NCBI GenBank assembly: GCA_007693685.1
Contig: REDB01000097.1
Span: forward strand, 1-39,166
Source of the DNA: Oceanospirillales bacterium
Lineage (GTDB): Bacteria > Pseudomonadota > Gammaproteobacteria > Pseudomonadales > Balneatricaceae
Direction of reading: 5' to 3'
Length of the DNA stretch: 39,166 nt
Each line of letters begins with the position of its first letter. Position 1 is the stretch's first letter. The notes below the pieces were generated by a model. That model was given only the letters and a program-made list of their open reading frames with translations. It was not told the DNA's origin and ran no database searches. The position numbers and the translations under genes are program-made. Shown in pieces: positions 10,251-19,256 of this stretch.

Positions 10251-11311
10251 GCCGGATTCGTTTAGATGCTCAGCTGTTAAAAAAAGAGGTACAAGAATTT
10301 AATGCACAACTTCTTGAAAGCTACCAAGTACTGAAACGCATTGCACCTGTTGAAATAGGTCAAACACCTGCAGAAACGCTATTGCAACTCGATAAAGTGC
10401 GTCTTCAATATTACGCTCCTGAACATCTCAATCCTGATACTCCAGCCCTTTTGATTTGTTACGCCTTAGTCAATAGACCCTATATGATCGATTTGACACC
10501 CGAACGCTCGTTATTAAAAAAGCTTCTAGATAAAGGTATTGCTGTCTACTTAGTCGACTGGGGTTATCCGGATGCATCAGATCGTTTTTTAGATCTCGAT
10601 GATTACATCAACCATTACCTTGATCGCTGTGTAGATAAGGCCTGTGAACACGCTCAAGTTGATCAGATGAACTTAATGGGTATTTGCCAAGGTGGAACTT
10701 TCAGCCTTTGCTACACAGCTTTGCATGCTCAAAAGATTTCTCGATTGATCACCTTAGTGACACCTGTTGATTTTCACACACCAGACTTCACTCTAAGCAA
10801 TCTAGCTCGCCATATTGATGTTGATTTAGCCGTCGCCACCTATGGCAATATACCCGGTACATTATTGAACGAAACCTATCAATCTTTGATGCCGATGCGG
10901 TTAGGGATGCAAAAAAACTTAGACCTGCCTTTTTCTTTAGCAGACCAAAGTAATGCGGTGACCTTCTTAAGTATGGAGAAATGGATACAAGACAGCCCCG
11001 ATCAAGCAGGAAAGGCATTTAGCGAATTTATGAAAGATTTTTTTCAGCAGAATCGTCTTGTTAATGACGCCCTAAAGATTGGTGATCAGCCTGTCAGACT
11101 TGCTAAGATTACCCAACCCTTACTGAATATTTATGCCACACTAGACCATCTTGTTCCGCCTTCGTCATCAAAAGCGTTAAAAGGTCTAACTTCCAGCCGC
11201 TTCTATCGCGAGAAGAGCATTGAATCAGGACATATTGGAATTTTTGTCAGCAGCAAGCAAGGAAACCAGCTCTCAGATGCCATTGGGAACTGGTTACATC
11301 AAGACACTTAA
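10247..11311 (+). CDS. phaC: Class III polyhydroxyalkanoate synthase subunit PhaC
   Basis: 354 aa; lipase-like box GICQGG, YLVDWGYPDASDR, Asp motif YATLDHLVPP, His motif ESGHIGIF; size fits class III. Confidence 0.94.
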   Translation: MSRIRLDAQLLKKEVQEFNAQLLESYQVLKRIAPVEIGQTPAETLLQLDKVRLQYYAPEHLNPDTPALLICYALVNRPYMIDLTPERSLLKKLLDKGIAVYLVDWGYPDASDRFLDLDDYINHYLDRCVDKACEHAQVDQMNLMGICQGGTFSLCYTALHAQKISRLITLVTPVDFHTPDFTLSNLARHIDVDLAVATYGNIPGTLLNETYQSLMPMRLGMQKNLDLPFSLADQSNAVTFLSMEKWIQDSPDQAGKAFSEFMKDFFQQNRLVNDALKIGDQPVRLAKITQPLLNIYATLDHLVPPSSSKALKGLTSSRFYREKSIESGHIGIFVSSKQGNQLSDAIGNWLHQDT

Positions 11312-11321
11312 GTAACGTATC

Positions 11322-11861
11322 CTACTCTTTAGGCTTACCGCTCCGTCGGCGGGTAGTTTTTAATTCTTCAGGGGCTTTTGGCTCTTCAGCAACATCAACT
11401 TTTTGAGTTGAAGCTTCAGGTGATGTCTTACCTTCACCTTTAATAGGGCTGAACATTTTCCACATAGCCAAATTTTGATCCGCGATGCGATTCATCATGG
11501 TTAATGGATTAGCAGCACCAATCATATTTTGCATCTGATCTCGAATAAGATCCTGATGCTCAAGAAAAGCGCCAATACTTTGCTCCAAATACTGACTCAT
11601 CATCCCTTGCATGCTATCGCCGTAAAAACGAATTAACTGCTGCAGTACCTGATTAGTTAACAAAGTTCCGTGGCCATCACCTTCTTGCTCACTGATAATT
11701 TGCATCAGTATATTCCGCGTTAAGTCTTGACCAGACTTTGAATCCAGGACCTGAAAAGGCTCTGAATTAAGAACCAACTCTTTAACATCCTCCAAAGTCA
11801 CGTAACAACTTCTGGAGGTATCATACAAACGCCTATTGGTATATTTCCTCAGGATACGCAT
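11322..11861 (-). CDS. phaR: Polyhydroxyalkanoate synthesis repressor PhaR
   Basis: N-terminal RILRKYTNRRLYDTSRSCYVTLEDV is the PHB/PHA accumulation regulator DNA-binding motif. Start placed at ATG 11861 after AAAGGAGAGCAGT rather than the track start 11888. Confidence 0.92.
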   Translation of the reverse strand: MRILRKYTNRRLYDTSRSCYVTLEDVKELVLNSEPFQVLDSKSGQDLTRNILMQIISEQEGDGHGTLLTNQVLQQLIRFYGDSMQGMMSQYLEQSIGAFLEHQDLIRDQMQNMIGAANPLTMMNRIADQNLAMWKMFSPIKGEGKTSPEASTQKVDVAEEPKAPEELKTTRRRSGKPKE

Positions 11862-11895
11862 ACTGCTCTCCTTTTTTTTGATGGTCATCTGTACT

Positions 11896-12171
11896 TCATT
11901 CCTCAGTTCCGTCTTTGTCTGCGCCTTTATAAGTCGGACGCGAATATTGATTCATTAAACCAAAAATAAGTTTCTGAAAGCCTTCTACTGTTCCGACACT
12001 GGAAGTTAAAAAAGGTTTAAACAGAGTGACTGGATCATACCCCTCCACGCCTTGATGCATACGTTCACGGATGGTATTGATCATCTCATCATGCAAAGAG
12101 GACACGTCCGGTAAGCCAAGACTTTCTCTTAGCTCCTCCGGTGTCATTTCAATATCGATTGTAAACTTCAT
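11896..12171 (-). CDS. Small uncharacterised protein (DUF6489-like)
   Basis: MKFTIDIEMTPEELRESLGLPDVSSLHDEMINTIRERM...; start at ATG 12171 after AAGGGGAAAGCG; same strand and just upstream of phaR. Family name from memory. Confidence 0.75.
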   Translation of the reverse strand: MKFTIDIEMTPEELRESLGLPDVSSLHDEMINTIRERMHQGVEGYDPVTLFKPFLTSSVGTVEGFQKLIFGLMNQYSRPTYKGADKDGTEE

Positions 12172-12234
12172 CGCTTTCCCCTTAGGATTGCAAGACACCT
12201 GTAATACATACAAGGATATAACACTTTACCGAAG

Positions 12235-13404
12235 TTAATCCAGTTGCTTAAATCGATCAGGATAGATCCAAAAATAAGCTATCACAAAAGCGATTAGACT
12301 TATGTTCGCTGCCACAATAAATGTACCTACACCACCCCAACTTGCCCAAAACATCCCCGCAAACAGAGCACCAGCAGCACCTCCAGCTCCAAAACCTGCA
12401 CTTGCAAACAGAGCCTGCCCTCTCCCCTGAGTATTCTGGCTAAAGTAATGATAGACCAAAGCAATTCCGACAGCATGTAGGCTACCAAAACTTGCTGCAT
12501 GTAGTAGTTGAGCAAAAAGTAACGTCGCCAAAGAGCCAGCAAAGAAAGCAATCAAGAACCAGCGTAGTGCACAAAGTACCACACTGACCAATAACAGAAA
12601 TCTTAGACTGTGGCGTCTAAATAACATGGGCATAATGATAAACAGCAAAACCTCAGCCACCACACCGACTGCCCAAAGCTGGCCAATTTGACTTCGACTA
12701 TACCCCAAATCCTGCAACATAACGCTGTAAAAAGTGTAATAAGGACCATGACTGAACTGTACCAAGAAAAACACCAGTAAAAACACTTGAACTTGAGGTA
12801 CACGAAGAATATTTCGCAAACTTTGAGATGTGCGCTCTTTTGAAGGCTTTACAGATGGAGCGGGTACCAACAATGTATTCAGCCAAATCAACACCATTAA
12901 CACCAGAGCAACAGCAGGTAACCACCGAATATCAATTAGATCGAGCAACATACCTGTGCCTAAAACGGCAACCACAAAACCAATAGATCCCCAAAGCCGA
13001 ATACGACTGTATTTGTCTCGTGATGAACCAAGATGTTGAAGTGTTAATACCTCAAACTGCGGTAATACTGCATTCCAAAAAAAACTAAACAGCAGCATTA
13101 CTAAACCTATGCCCAATGCAGAGGTTTGCCAAAAAATAGCAATAAAGACTATCCAGGTTAAAAACGCTCCCCAACGAACAATGCGTAATCGTTGACCCGT
13201 ATGATCAGCCAACCACCCCCAGATATTAGGCGCTATAACTCGTGAAAGGTGCAGCAAAGCCATCAGCACACCAATTACTTGGACTGATAGACCAAACGAT
13301 TGCAAATAAAGACTCCAATAAGGCACTAGTGAACCTAATAGAGCGAAATAGAAAAGATAAAATCCGGACAACCGAACGTAGGGCATATTCACCTTATTAA
13401 ACAA
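12235..13404 (-). CDS. MFS transporter (MFS_1-like/HcaT type)
   Basis: 389 aa, about 12 hydrophobic segments; GVLMALLHLSRVIAPNIWGWLADHTGQRLRIVRWGA. Confidence 0.85.
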   Translation of the reverse strand: MFNKVNMPYVRLSGFYLFYFALLGSLVPYWSLYLQSFGLSVQVIGVLMALLHLSRVIAPNIWGWLADHTGQRLRIVRWGAFLTWIVFIAIFWQTSALGIGLVMLLFSFFWNAVLPQFEVLTLQHLGSSRDKYSRIRLWGSIGFVVAVLGTGMLLDLIDIRWLPAVALVLMVLIWLNTLLVPAPSVKPSKERTSQSLRNILRVPQVQVFLLVFFLVQFSHGPYYTFYSVMLQDLGYSRSQIGQLWAVGVVAEVLLFIIMPMLFRRHSLRFLLLVSVVLCALRWFLIAFFAGSLATLLFAQLLHAASFGSLHAVGIALVYHYFSQNTQGRGQALFASAGFGAGGAAGALFAGMFWASWGGVGTFIVAANISLIAFVIAYFWIYPDRFKQLD

Positions 13405-13512
13405 TTACATTCATGATAATGCCGATAAAAATCTAAAAAAATAATAATAGGCTATTTTCTTATATATAACAAAAATTTAAATACCATCTTCTATAAAATT
13501 TCTTATCAAGCT

Positions 13513-13592
13513 ATAAATTTTATTGCCAATTAACTTGCAGAATTTGAAGCATTTTGCCAAGGTGAATAAGGTGTCCATAAATTTTATTGGCA
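13513..13592. repeat. Two near-identical 16-bp AT-rich direct repeats upstream of teaA
   Basis: ATAAATTTTATTGCCA (13513-13528) and ATAAATTTTATTGGCA (13577-13592), 15/16 identical, 64 bp apart. Confidence 0.75.
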
Positions 13593-13662
13593 TGACTCTA
13601 CAGTATAGACGTCATGGAGCGATTGGAACTCGTTCCACTTTAAACCCAGCGAGGAGCAAAAG

Positions 13663-14688
13663 ATGACCTTGAAAAAAAGACTGGCAACTGCCGTAGCCGG
13701 CGCACTTATAACCAGCATGGTAGGTTTCAGTTCTGCTGCAATGGCCGCAAACTGGCGTTATGCTCATGAAGAATTTGAAGGGGATGTGCAAGACGTATTC
13801 GCTCACAAATTTAAAGAGTATGTTGAAGAAAATTCGGATAACACCGTACAAATTTTTCGTTTTGGTGAGCTAGGTGAGTCAGATGACATCATGGAGCAAA
13901 CCCAGATGGGAATTCTTCAATTTGTAAACCAATCTCCCGGGTTCACAGGCTCTTTGATCCCAGAAGCACAAATATTCTTTATTCCTTATCTACTTCCAGT
14001 TAATGACGAAGACATTATCGATTTCTTTAAAACCAGTGTCGCTATTAACGAGATGTTCCCAGAGCTTTATGCCGAGCAAGGTTTAGAACTACTGAAAATG
14101 TATCCAGAGGGGGAAATGGTCGTCACGGCTGATACGCCAGTTCGTACACCGGAAGAGTTCCGTGGAAAGAACATCCGTACCATGACTAATCCACTACTTT
14201 CTGAAACCTATCGCGCTTTTGGTGCAACACCTACTCCTCTTCCATGGGGTGAGGTATACGGTGGTCTTCAAACTAACATTATTCAAGGTCAGGAAAATCC
14301 AATCTTCTGGATACAGTCAGGCGGACTCTATGAAGTATCCCCTAACCTGATCTTTACCGGTCATGGTCAATTCACTACAGCTTTGATGGCTAACCAAGAT
14401 TTCTATAACAACCTATCGGCTGAAGATCAGCAGCTAGTTCAAAACGCAACGGAATATGCCTTCGAGTACATCACTGAGTATGTTCCAGGTTTGAGCGAAG
14501 AGATGCTGGAGAAAATTCTTGAATCTAAACCCGATGTAACGGTGACACGCTTAACTGATGAGGAGCGTCAAGCCTTTATTGAGCGTGCACCACGTGTTGA
14601 AGAGCGTTTCATTGAAATGACAGGTGAACGCGGCCAAGCCTTGCTTGAGCAATTTAAAGCAGATTTAGAGCCCTATCGTTCACAGTAA
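13663..14688 (+). CDS. teaA: TRAP transporter substrate-binding protein, TeaA-like (ectoine/hydroxyectoine)
   Basis: 341 aa; signal peptide, then NWRYAHEEFEGDVQDVFAHKFKEYVEENSDNTVQIFRFGELGESDDIMEQTQMGILQFVNQSPGFTGSLIPEAQIFFIPYL, which closely resembles Halomonas elongata TeaA as I recall it. Confidence 0.85.
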   Translation: MTLKKRLATAVAGALITSMVGFSSAAMAANWRYAHEEFEGDVQDVFAHKFKEYVEENSDNTVQIFRFGELGESDDIMEQTQMGILQFVNQSPGFTGSLIPEAQIFFIPYLLPVNDEDIIDFFKTSVAINEMFPELYAEQGLELLKMYPEGEMVVTADTPVRTPEEFRGKNIRTMTNPLLSETYRAFGATPTPLPWGEVYGGLQTNIIQGQENPIFWIQSGGLYEVSPNLIFTGHGQFTTALMANQDFYNNLSAEDQQLVQNATEYAFEYITEYVPGLSEEMLEKILESKPDVTVTRLTDEERQAFIERAPRVEERFIEMTGERGQALLEQFKADLEPYRSQ

Positions 14689-14708
14689 TCCTAATCGGTG
14701 AACTAGAT

Positions 14709-14740
14709 GGCTGGCGGTAGTCTCTCTATCGCTAGCCTTT
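14709..14740 (+). other. Intercistronic hairpin between teaA and teaB (attenuator or 3' stabiliser candidate)
   Basis: GGCTGGCGGTAG (14709-14720) TCTCT CTATCGCTAGCC (14726-14737) TTT; 12-bp stem with two G:U pairs in the plus-sense RNA. Confidence 0.75.
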
Positions 14741-14775
14741 CAAGGACTGACCTGATTGCACTTGGAGAGACCTCA

Positions 14776-15351
14776 ATGAAGGATGACCTTCTTGATTCGC
14801 ACACTTCAGGGTTACCTGGATTCTTAGGCGTTATAGATTCCGGTATCAGCCGAATAGAATCGTTTATTCTTGCTGCTGGTGTTCTGCTAATGGCAATGAA
14901 TACCGTCGCCAATGTTATCGGTCGATTCGTTTTTGGTGAAAGTTTATTTTTCGCTGAAGAAGTCAATCGCATACTGATCGTGATGATTACCTTTGCAGGT
15001 TTGGGTTATGCAGCCCGTCACGGTAGACATATTCGCATGTCAGCACTTTATGATGCGTTACCGACCAAAGCACGCCGCATTTTAATGATCTTTATTGCCT
15101 TAATCACATCAGGCACGATGTTCTTTCTCTGCTATTACTCATACACCTACATCCTCAGCATATACAATACTGGCCGTGTGTTACCCACTATGGGCATTCC
15201 TTTGTACCTCATGTATGTATGGGTTCCAATCGGCTTTACAGTCACCGGTATTCAATACCTTCTCACTGCTATCAAAAACCTGACATCTCGTGATGTGTAC
15301 TTATCTACGCATGTTGTTGATGGCTATGAAGACACCGAAACAGAAGTCTAA
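14776..15351 (+). CDS. teaB: TRAP transporter small permease (DctQ family), TeaB-like
   Basis: Start moved from track 14707 to ATG 14776 (GGAGAGACCTCAATG); [53 protein letters not shown]; four TM segments. Confidence 0.85.
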   Translation: MKDDLLDSHTSGLPGFLGVIDSGISRIESFILAAGVLLMAMNTVANVIGRFVFGESLFFAEEVNRILIVMITFAGLGYAARHGRHIRMSALYDALPTKARRILMIFIALITSGTMFFLCYYSYTYILSIYNTGRVLPTMGIPLYLMYVWVPIGFTVTGIQYLLTAIKNLTSRDVYLSTHVVDGYEDTETEV

Positions 15352-15373
15352 GACCGAATAAAAGGATAACTCT

Positions 15374-16657
15374 ATGACTACTATTATGCTGGCAACCATG
15401 ATCATTCTTTTGTTACTAGGGTTCCCAATGATGATCCCTTTGATCATGGCAGCATTGGTCGGCTTTTACATGACCTTTGATAGCTTTGCACAGATGAACA
15501 TCATGATTCAGCAGATGATGGGTGGGATTCGACCGACTGCCTTGATCGCAGTGCCAATGTTTATTCTAGCAGCTGATATTATGACTAGAGGGCAATCTGC
15601 CAACCGATTAATCGGTATGGTCATGGCCTTTATTGGTCATATCAAAGGGGGGCTTGCTGTTAGTACTGCTGCTTCCTGTACATTGTTTGGTGCGGTCTCA
15701 GGTTCTACTCAAGCTACCGTCGTTGCAGTTGGTTCTCCCTTACGCCCGAAGCTTTTGAAAGCTGGATATAAAGATTCTTTTACACTTGCCTTAATCATAA
15801 ACTCTAGTGATATCGCTTTTCTCATTCCACCTAGTATCGGCATGATTATCTACGGTGTCATCACTGGTACTTCGATAGGTGAATTATTTATTGCAGGTGT
15901 AGGTCCTGGTTTACTTATTTTGGCTATGTTCTCGGCGTACTGTATCGCCTATGCCTATATGCATAACGTACCAACCGAACCTAAAAGCACTTGGAAAGAG
16001 CGGTTAATTGCTATCAAAGATGCTTTATGGCCTTTAGGCTTCCCTGTGATTATCGTTGGAGGGATCTACGGCGGTATTTTCAGCCCAACAGAAGCTGCGG
16101 CTGCCTGTGTGCTTTATGCCGTCATTCTTGAGTTTATTGTTTTCCGCTCATTAAAAGCAGCAGATATCTACAAAATTGCAAAGTCCACTGGTTTGATTAC
16201 CGCAGTAGTATTCATTCTTGTCGCTGTCGGAAATGGATTCTCATGGATCATCTCTTTTGCACAAATCCCGCAAGCGATTTTAGGCGGGTTAGGCATTGAT
16301 CAAGCAGGTCCCATTGGCGTGCTCTTTGCGATTGCCATCGCTTTCTTTATTGCCTGTATGTTTGTCGATCCTATCGTTGTGATCTTGGTACTAACACCGA
16401 TTTTTGCTCCAGCGATCGCCTCGACAGGATTAGATCCAGTGCATGTGGGTATTTTGATTACTCTGATGGTGGCAATCGGATCAGCCACACCACCCTTTGG
16501 CTGCGATATTTTTACCGCGATAGCAATCTTTAAGCGACCATATTGGGAAGTAATAAGAGGAACACCTCCCTTTGTATTGATGTTGGTCTTAGCGTCGGTG
16601 TTGATCATTTTCTTCCCGCAAATAGCACTATTTTTGCGAGACTTAGCTTTTAGATAA
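15374..16657 (+). CDS. teaC: TRAP transporter large permease (DctM family), TeaC-like
   Basis: 427 aa polytopic protein; AASCTLFGAVSGSTQATVVAVGSPLRPKLLKAGY, GSATPPFGCDIFTAIAIFKRP. Confidence 0.92.
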   Translation: MTTIMLATMIILLLLGFPMMIPLIMAALVGFYMTFDSFAQMNIMIQQMMGGIRPTALIAVPMFILAADIMTRGQSANRLIGMVMAFIGHIKGGLAVSTAASCTLFGAVSGSTQATVVAVGSPLRPKLLKAGYKDSFTLALIINSSDIAFLIPPSIGMIIYGVITGTSIGELFIAGVGPGLLILAMFSAYCIAYAYMHNVPTEPKSTWKERLIAIKDALWPLGFPVIIVGGIYGGIFSPTEAAAACVLYAVILEFIVFRSLKAADIYKIAKSTGLITAVVFILVAVGNGFSWIISFAQIPQAILGGLGIDQAGPIGVLFAIAIAFFIACMFVDPIVVILVLTPIFAPAIASTGLDPVHVGILITLMVAIGSATPPFGCDIFTAIAIFKRPYWEVIRGTPPFVLMLVLASVLIIFFPQIALFLRDLAFR

Positions 16658-16676
16658 CTCAATTAGATAACTCAAT
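16651..16676. repeat. Tandem 13-bp duplication spanning the teaC stop codon
   Basis: TAGATAACTCAAT (16651-16663) repeated exactly at 16664-16676. Confidence 0.9.
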
Positions 16677-16717
16677 AAAATAGCTGTTAACACTTTTACT
16701 GCAGTTTGGAGACCGAC

Positions 16718-17158
16718 GTGTTCAAAAAAATTCTAGTCGCAGTTGATGGTTCTGAAGGTGCTTTAAAAGCATTAGAAAAGGCTGTTGACCTACAAAAATT
16801 AACCGACGCAGAGATCTATCTTATTTGTGTGTTTAAGCATCACAGTTTATTTGAAGCCTCTTTGTCTATGGTCAGACCTGATAATGTTCAGATACCTGAT
16901 CAGGCATTAAAAGAATATGCCACTGATGTGGTGAATCACGCGCGCGAAAACTCTAAGCTCTTAGGGGCTAAAAAAGTTAGAGCCTTTGTTAAAGGCGGAA
17001 GACCTTCCAAAACTATCGTCAAGTTTGCGAAAGATAAAGATGTAGACTTGATTGTAGTCGGAACGCGCGGAACCAATGGCGACGTTGAGGGCTATTTTTT
17101 AGGTAGCGTCTCTCAACGTGTCGCCAGTCGCGCAAAATGTCCAACACTTGTTGTTTAA
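16718..17158 (+). CDS. teaD: Universal stress protein (UspA family), TeaD-like
   Basis: [25 protein letters not shown] and [32 protein letters not shown] (ATP-binding type G-2x-G-9x-G(S/T)). GTG 16718 follows TTTGGAG; the track start at 16706 is a TTG overlapping that SD. Confidence 0.85.
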   Translation: MFKKILVAVDGSEGALKALEKAVDLQKLTDAEIYLICVFKHHSLFEASLSMVRPDNVQIPDQALKEYATDVVNHARENSKLLGAKKVRAFVKGGRPSKTIVKFAKDKDVDLIVVGTRGTNGDVEGYFLGSVSQRVASRAKCPTLVV

Positions 17159-17202
17159 ATCTATCGAATTAAGCCGCCCTAGAAGCCAAACAGCCAATCC
17201 TA

Positions 17203-18357
17203 TCAGGCGCTAGCAAATAAAGAGACAACACTAGATCTAGCAGTGCTTACTGGGCGCTGTTGTGCTTGTGACCACTGAATCAATTCAGGCTCTGTTTTGT
17301 CTGATGAAAACAGATGGCCCACTTCGGGCACTGCATAGCAGCGATCACCACGCATCGGTTGCCATGCATTGTATTCAGCGTGGCTGATTCCAACCTCCCA
17401 AGGTTCAGGACTACTCCAACCATCGGCCTCAAGCTCCACTCTAACTTCAGCACCAATTAAACTGACCGCACTCACCTTAAGTGGTAAATGTGCAGTAGGT
17501 GATGGTTGAGTTTGCAGCTTGACTTCGTGTGGACGGAAATAGCATTCGACTTGTTTAGCATTTGGGTGATCATTAAGAGTAATCCAAGCATTACCTTGTG
17601 AAAGGCGCCCTTGATTTACATCACCCTGTAAAACGTTGATATGTCCTAAAAAGCCTAATACAAATCGGCTATCTGGCTGAGCGTAAAGAGTTTGAGGTGT
17701 ATCAACTTGCTCAATTTTACCGGCACTCATCACCACCACTTGATCAGATAACTCTAATGCCTCTTCCTGATCATGGGTAACGAAGACACTAGTGAAGTGA
17801 AGTTCATCATGCAAATTACGTAGCCATCTGCGTAAATCTTTTCGCACCTTGGCATCCAAGGCTCCAAACGGTTCATCTAGTAACAACACTTGTGGCTGCA
17901 TAGCCAGTGCCCTAGCCAGCGCAACACGCTGTTTTTGACCACCTGATAATTGAGCAGGATAACGATTGGCCAACTGACCTAACTGCACCATCTCGAGCAG
18001 GTCATGTACCCGTTTTTTGATCTCTTTCGCATTAGGACGTTGCCCTTTTGGCATCACCTCTAGACCAAAAGCAATATTTTCAGCAACGGTCATATGGCGA
18101 AATAACGCATAGTGCTGAAACACAAATCCGACTCGTCTATCACGAACATGCACACCAGTCACATCATCGCCATGAAACAAAATACGTCCAGTATCGGCAC
18201 TTTCTAATCCGGCAATAATGCGCAACAGCGTTGTTTTTCCGGAACCTGACGGCCCCAACAAACCCACTAACTGACCATCAGGAATTTCCAAGGATAGCGG
18301 CTCAAGCGCCTGAAACTTTCCGAAACGCTTGCTGACATTTTCAACCCGAATACTCAT
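17203..18357 (-). CDS. cysA: Sulfate/thiosulfate ABC transporter ATP-binding protein
   Basis: 384 aa; Walker [35 protein letters not shown], Walker [17 protein letters not shown]; next to cysW/cysT. Confidence 0.95.
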   Translation of the reverse strand: MSIRVENVSKRFGKFQALEPLSLEIPDGQLVGLLGPSGSGKTTLLRIIAGLESADTGRILFHGDDVTGVHVRDRRVGFVFQHYALFRHMTVAENIAFGLEVMPKGQRPNAKEIKKRVHDLLEMVQLGQLANRYPAQLSGGQKQRVALARALAMQPQVLLLDEPFGALDAKVRKDLRRWLRNLHDELHFTSVFVTHDQEEALELSDQVVVMSAGKIEQVDTPQTLYAQPDSRFVLGFLGHINVLQGDVNQGRLSQGNAWITLNDHPNAKQVECYFRPHEVKLQTQPSPTAHLPLKVSAVSLIGAEVRVELEADGWSSPEPWEVGISHAEYNAWQPMRGDRCYAVPEVGHLFSSDKTEPELIQWSQAQQRPVSTARSSVVSLFASA

Positions 18358-19211
18358 ATTTCCTCCTCATTCAACGCTTGGCGTTGACGAGCCTGACGCC
18401 ATTCAACAAAAGACTTCACAAATAAGGTCAAGAGCGCAATACCTGCCAGTAACGAAGAACTAGCGAACGCACCTACCACGTTATAATCTTGATACAAAAG
18501 TTCGACATGCAAAGGCAAGGTATTGGTTTCACCACGAATATTGCCAGATACCACCGAAACCGCGCCAAACTCACCAACGGCACGCGCATTGGTCAGCACC
18601 ACACCATAAATCAAAGCCCATTGAATATTGGGTAAGGTGATACGACGAAACAACTGCCAACCACTCGCACCCAAGGTGACTCCGGCTTCCTCTTCCTCTT
18701 TACCCTGCTGCTGCATCAAAGGAATCAATTCTCTAGCGACAAATGGACAGGTGACAAATACGGTGACCATCAGAATACCCGGCCAAGAGAACATCAACTG
18801 AATATCGTGATCCATCAACCGACTACCTATCCAACCGTTGGAACCGTATAGAAGAAGATATAATAGACCTGCAACCACCGGTGATACGGCAAAAGGTATG
18901 TCGATCAAGGTAATGAGCAGCTTGCGACCAGGAAATTCAAAACGTGTCACTAGCCAAGCCAGAAAAACACCAAACACTAAGTTAATCGGAACCGTTAAGG
19001 CTGCAACAAATAAAGTTAGACCGATGGCATGCAATGTAAAACGATCAGTGACATTGGCAATGTAGCTTTCTAAACCACCGGAAAAGGCTTGAGCAAAAAT
19101 GGCAAATAAAGGTACCAGCAGTAACAAGGTAACGAGTGATAGTGCCAAGGTGATTAAGGACCACTTAACCCAAGGCTGATCACCGATACGAAGATGTGCA
19201 GAGGTTCGCAT
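18354..19211 (-). CDS. cysW: Sulfate ABC transporter permease CysW
   Basis: Permease with [32 protein letters not shown] motif. Start placed at ATG 19211 (TTAAGGATTTAACTATG); the track start 19262 only adds a peptide translated from the 15-bp repeat. Confidence 0.92.
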   Translation of the reverse strand: MRTSAHLRIGDQPWVKWSLITLALSLVTLLLLVPLFAIFAQAFSGGLESYIANVTDRFTLHAIGLTLFVAALTVPINLVFGVFLAWLVTRFEFPGRKLLITLIDIPFAVSPVVAGLLYLLLYGSNGWIGSRLMDHDIQLMFSWPGILMVTVFVTCPFVARELIPLMQQQGKEEEEAGVTLGASGWQLFRRITLPNIQWALIYGVVLTNARAVGEFGAVSVVSGNIRGETNTLPLHVELLYQDYNVVGAFASSSLLAGIALLTLFVKSFVEWRQARQRQALNEEEI

Positions 19212-19256
19212 AGTTAAATCCTTAATAGTTAAACCCTTAAGAGTTAAACCCTTATC
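19212..19256. repeat. Three tandem 15-bp repeats at the cysT/cysW junction
   Basis: agttaaatccttaat (19212-19226), agttaaacccttaag (19227-19241), agttaaacccttatc (19242-19256). Confidence 0.9.

Noticed and set aside
12327-13039. Short ORFs overlapping the MFS gene (12327-12551, 12603-12803, 12698-12925, 12830-13039)
   Set aside because: Alternative-frame shadows of a hydrophobic coding gene; no recognisable domains.
13587-13609. TTGGCA...TATAGA as a sigma-70 promoter, or a sigma-54 site at TTGGCA, for teaA
   Set aside because: The spacer to TATAGA is only 11 bp, and the GC expected for sigma-54 is absent at the right spacing.
14707-14775. Extended N-terminus of TeaB from the ORF track
   Set aside because: It translates through a stable hairpin; ATG 14776 has a good SD (GGAGAG) and better protein start.
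14703-14972. Minus-strand ORF over teaB, and the similar antisense ORF 16300-16662 over teaC
   Set aside because: Antisense shadows of TM-rich coding genes with no plausible domains.
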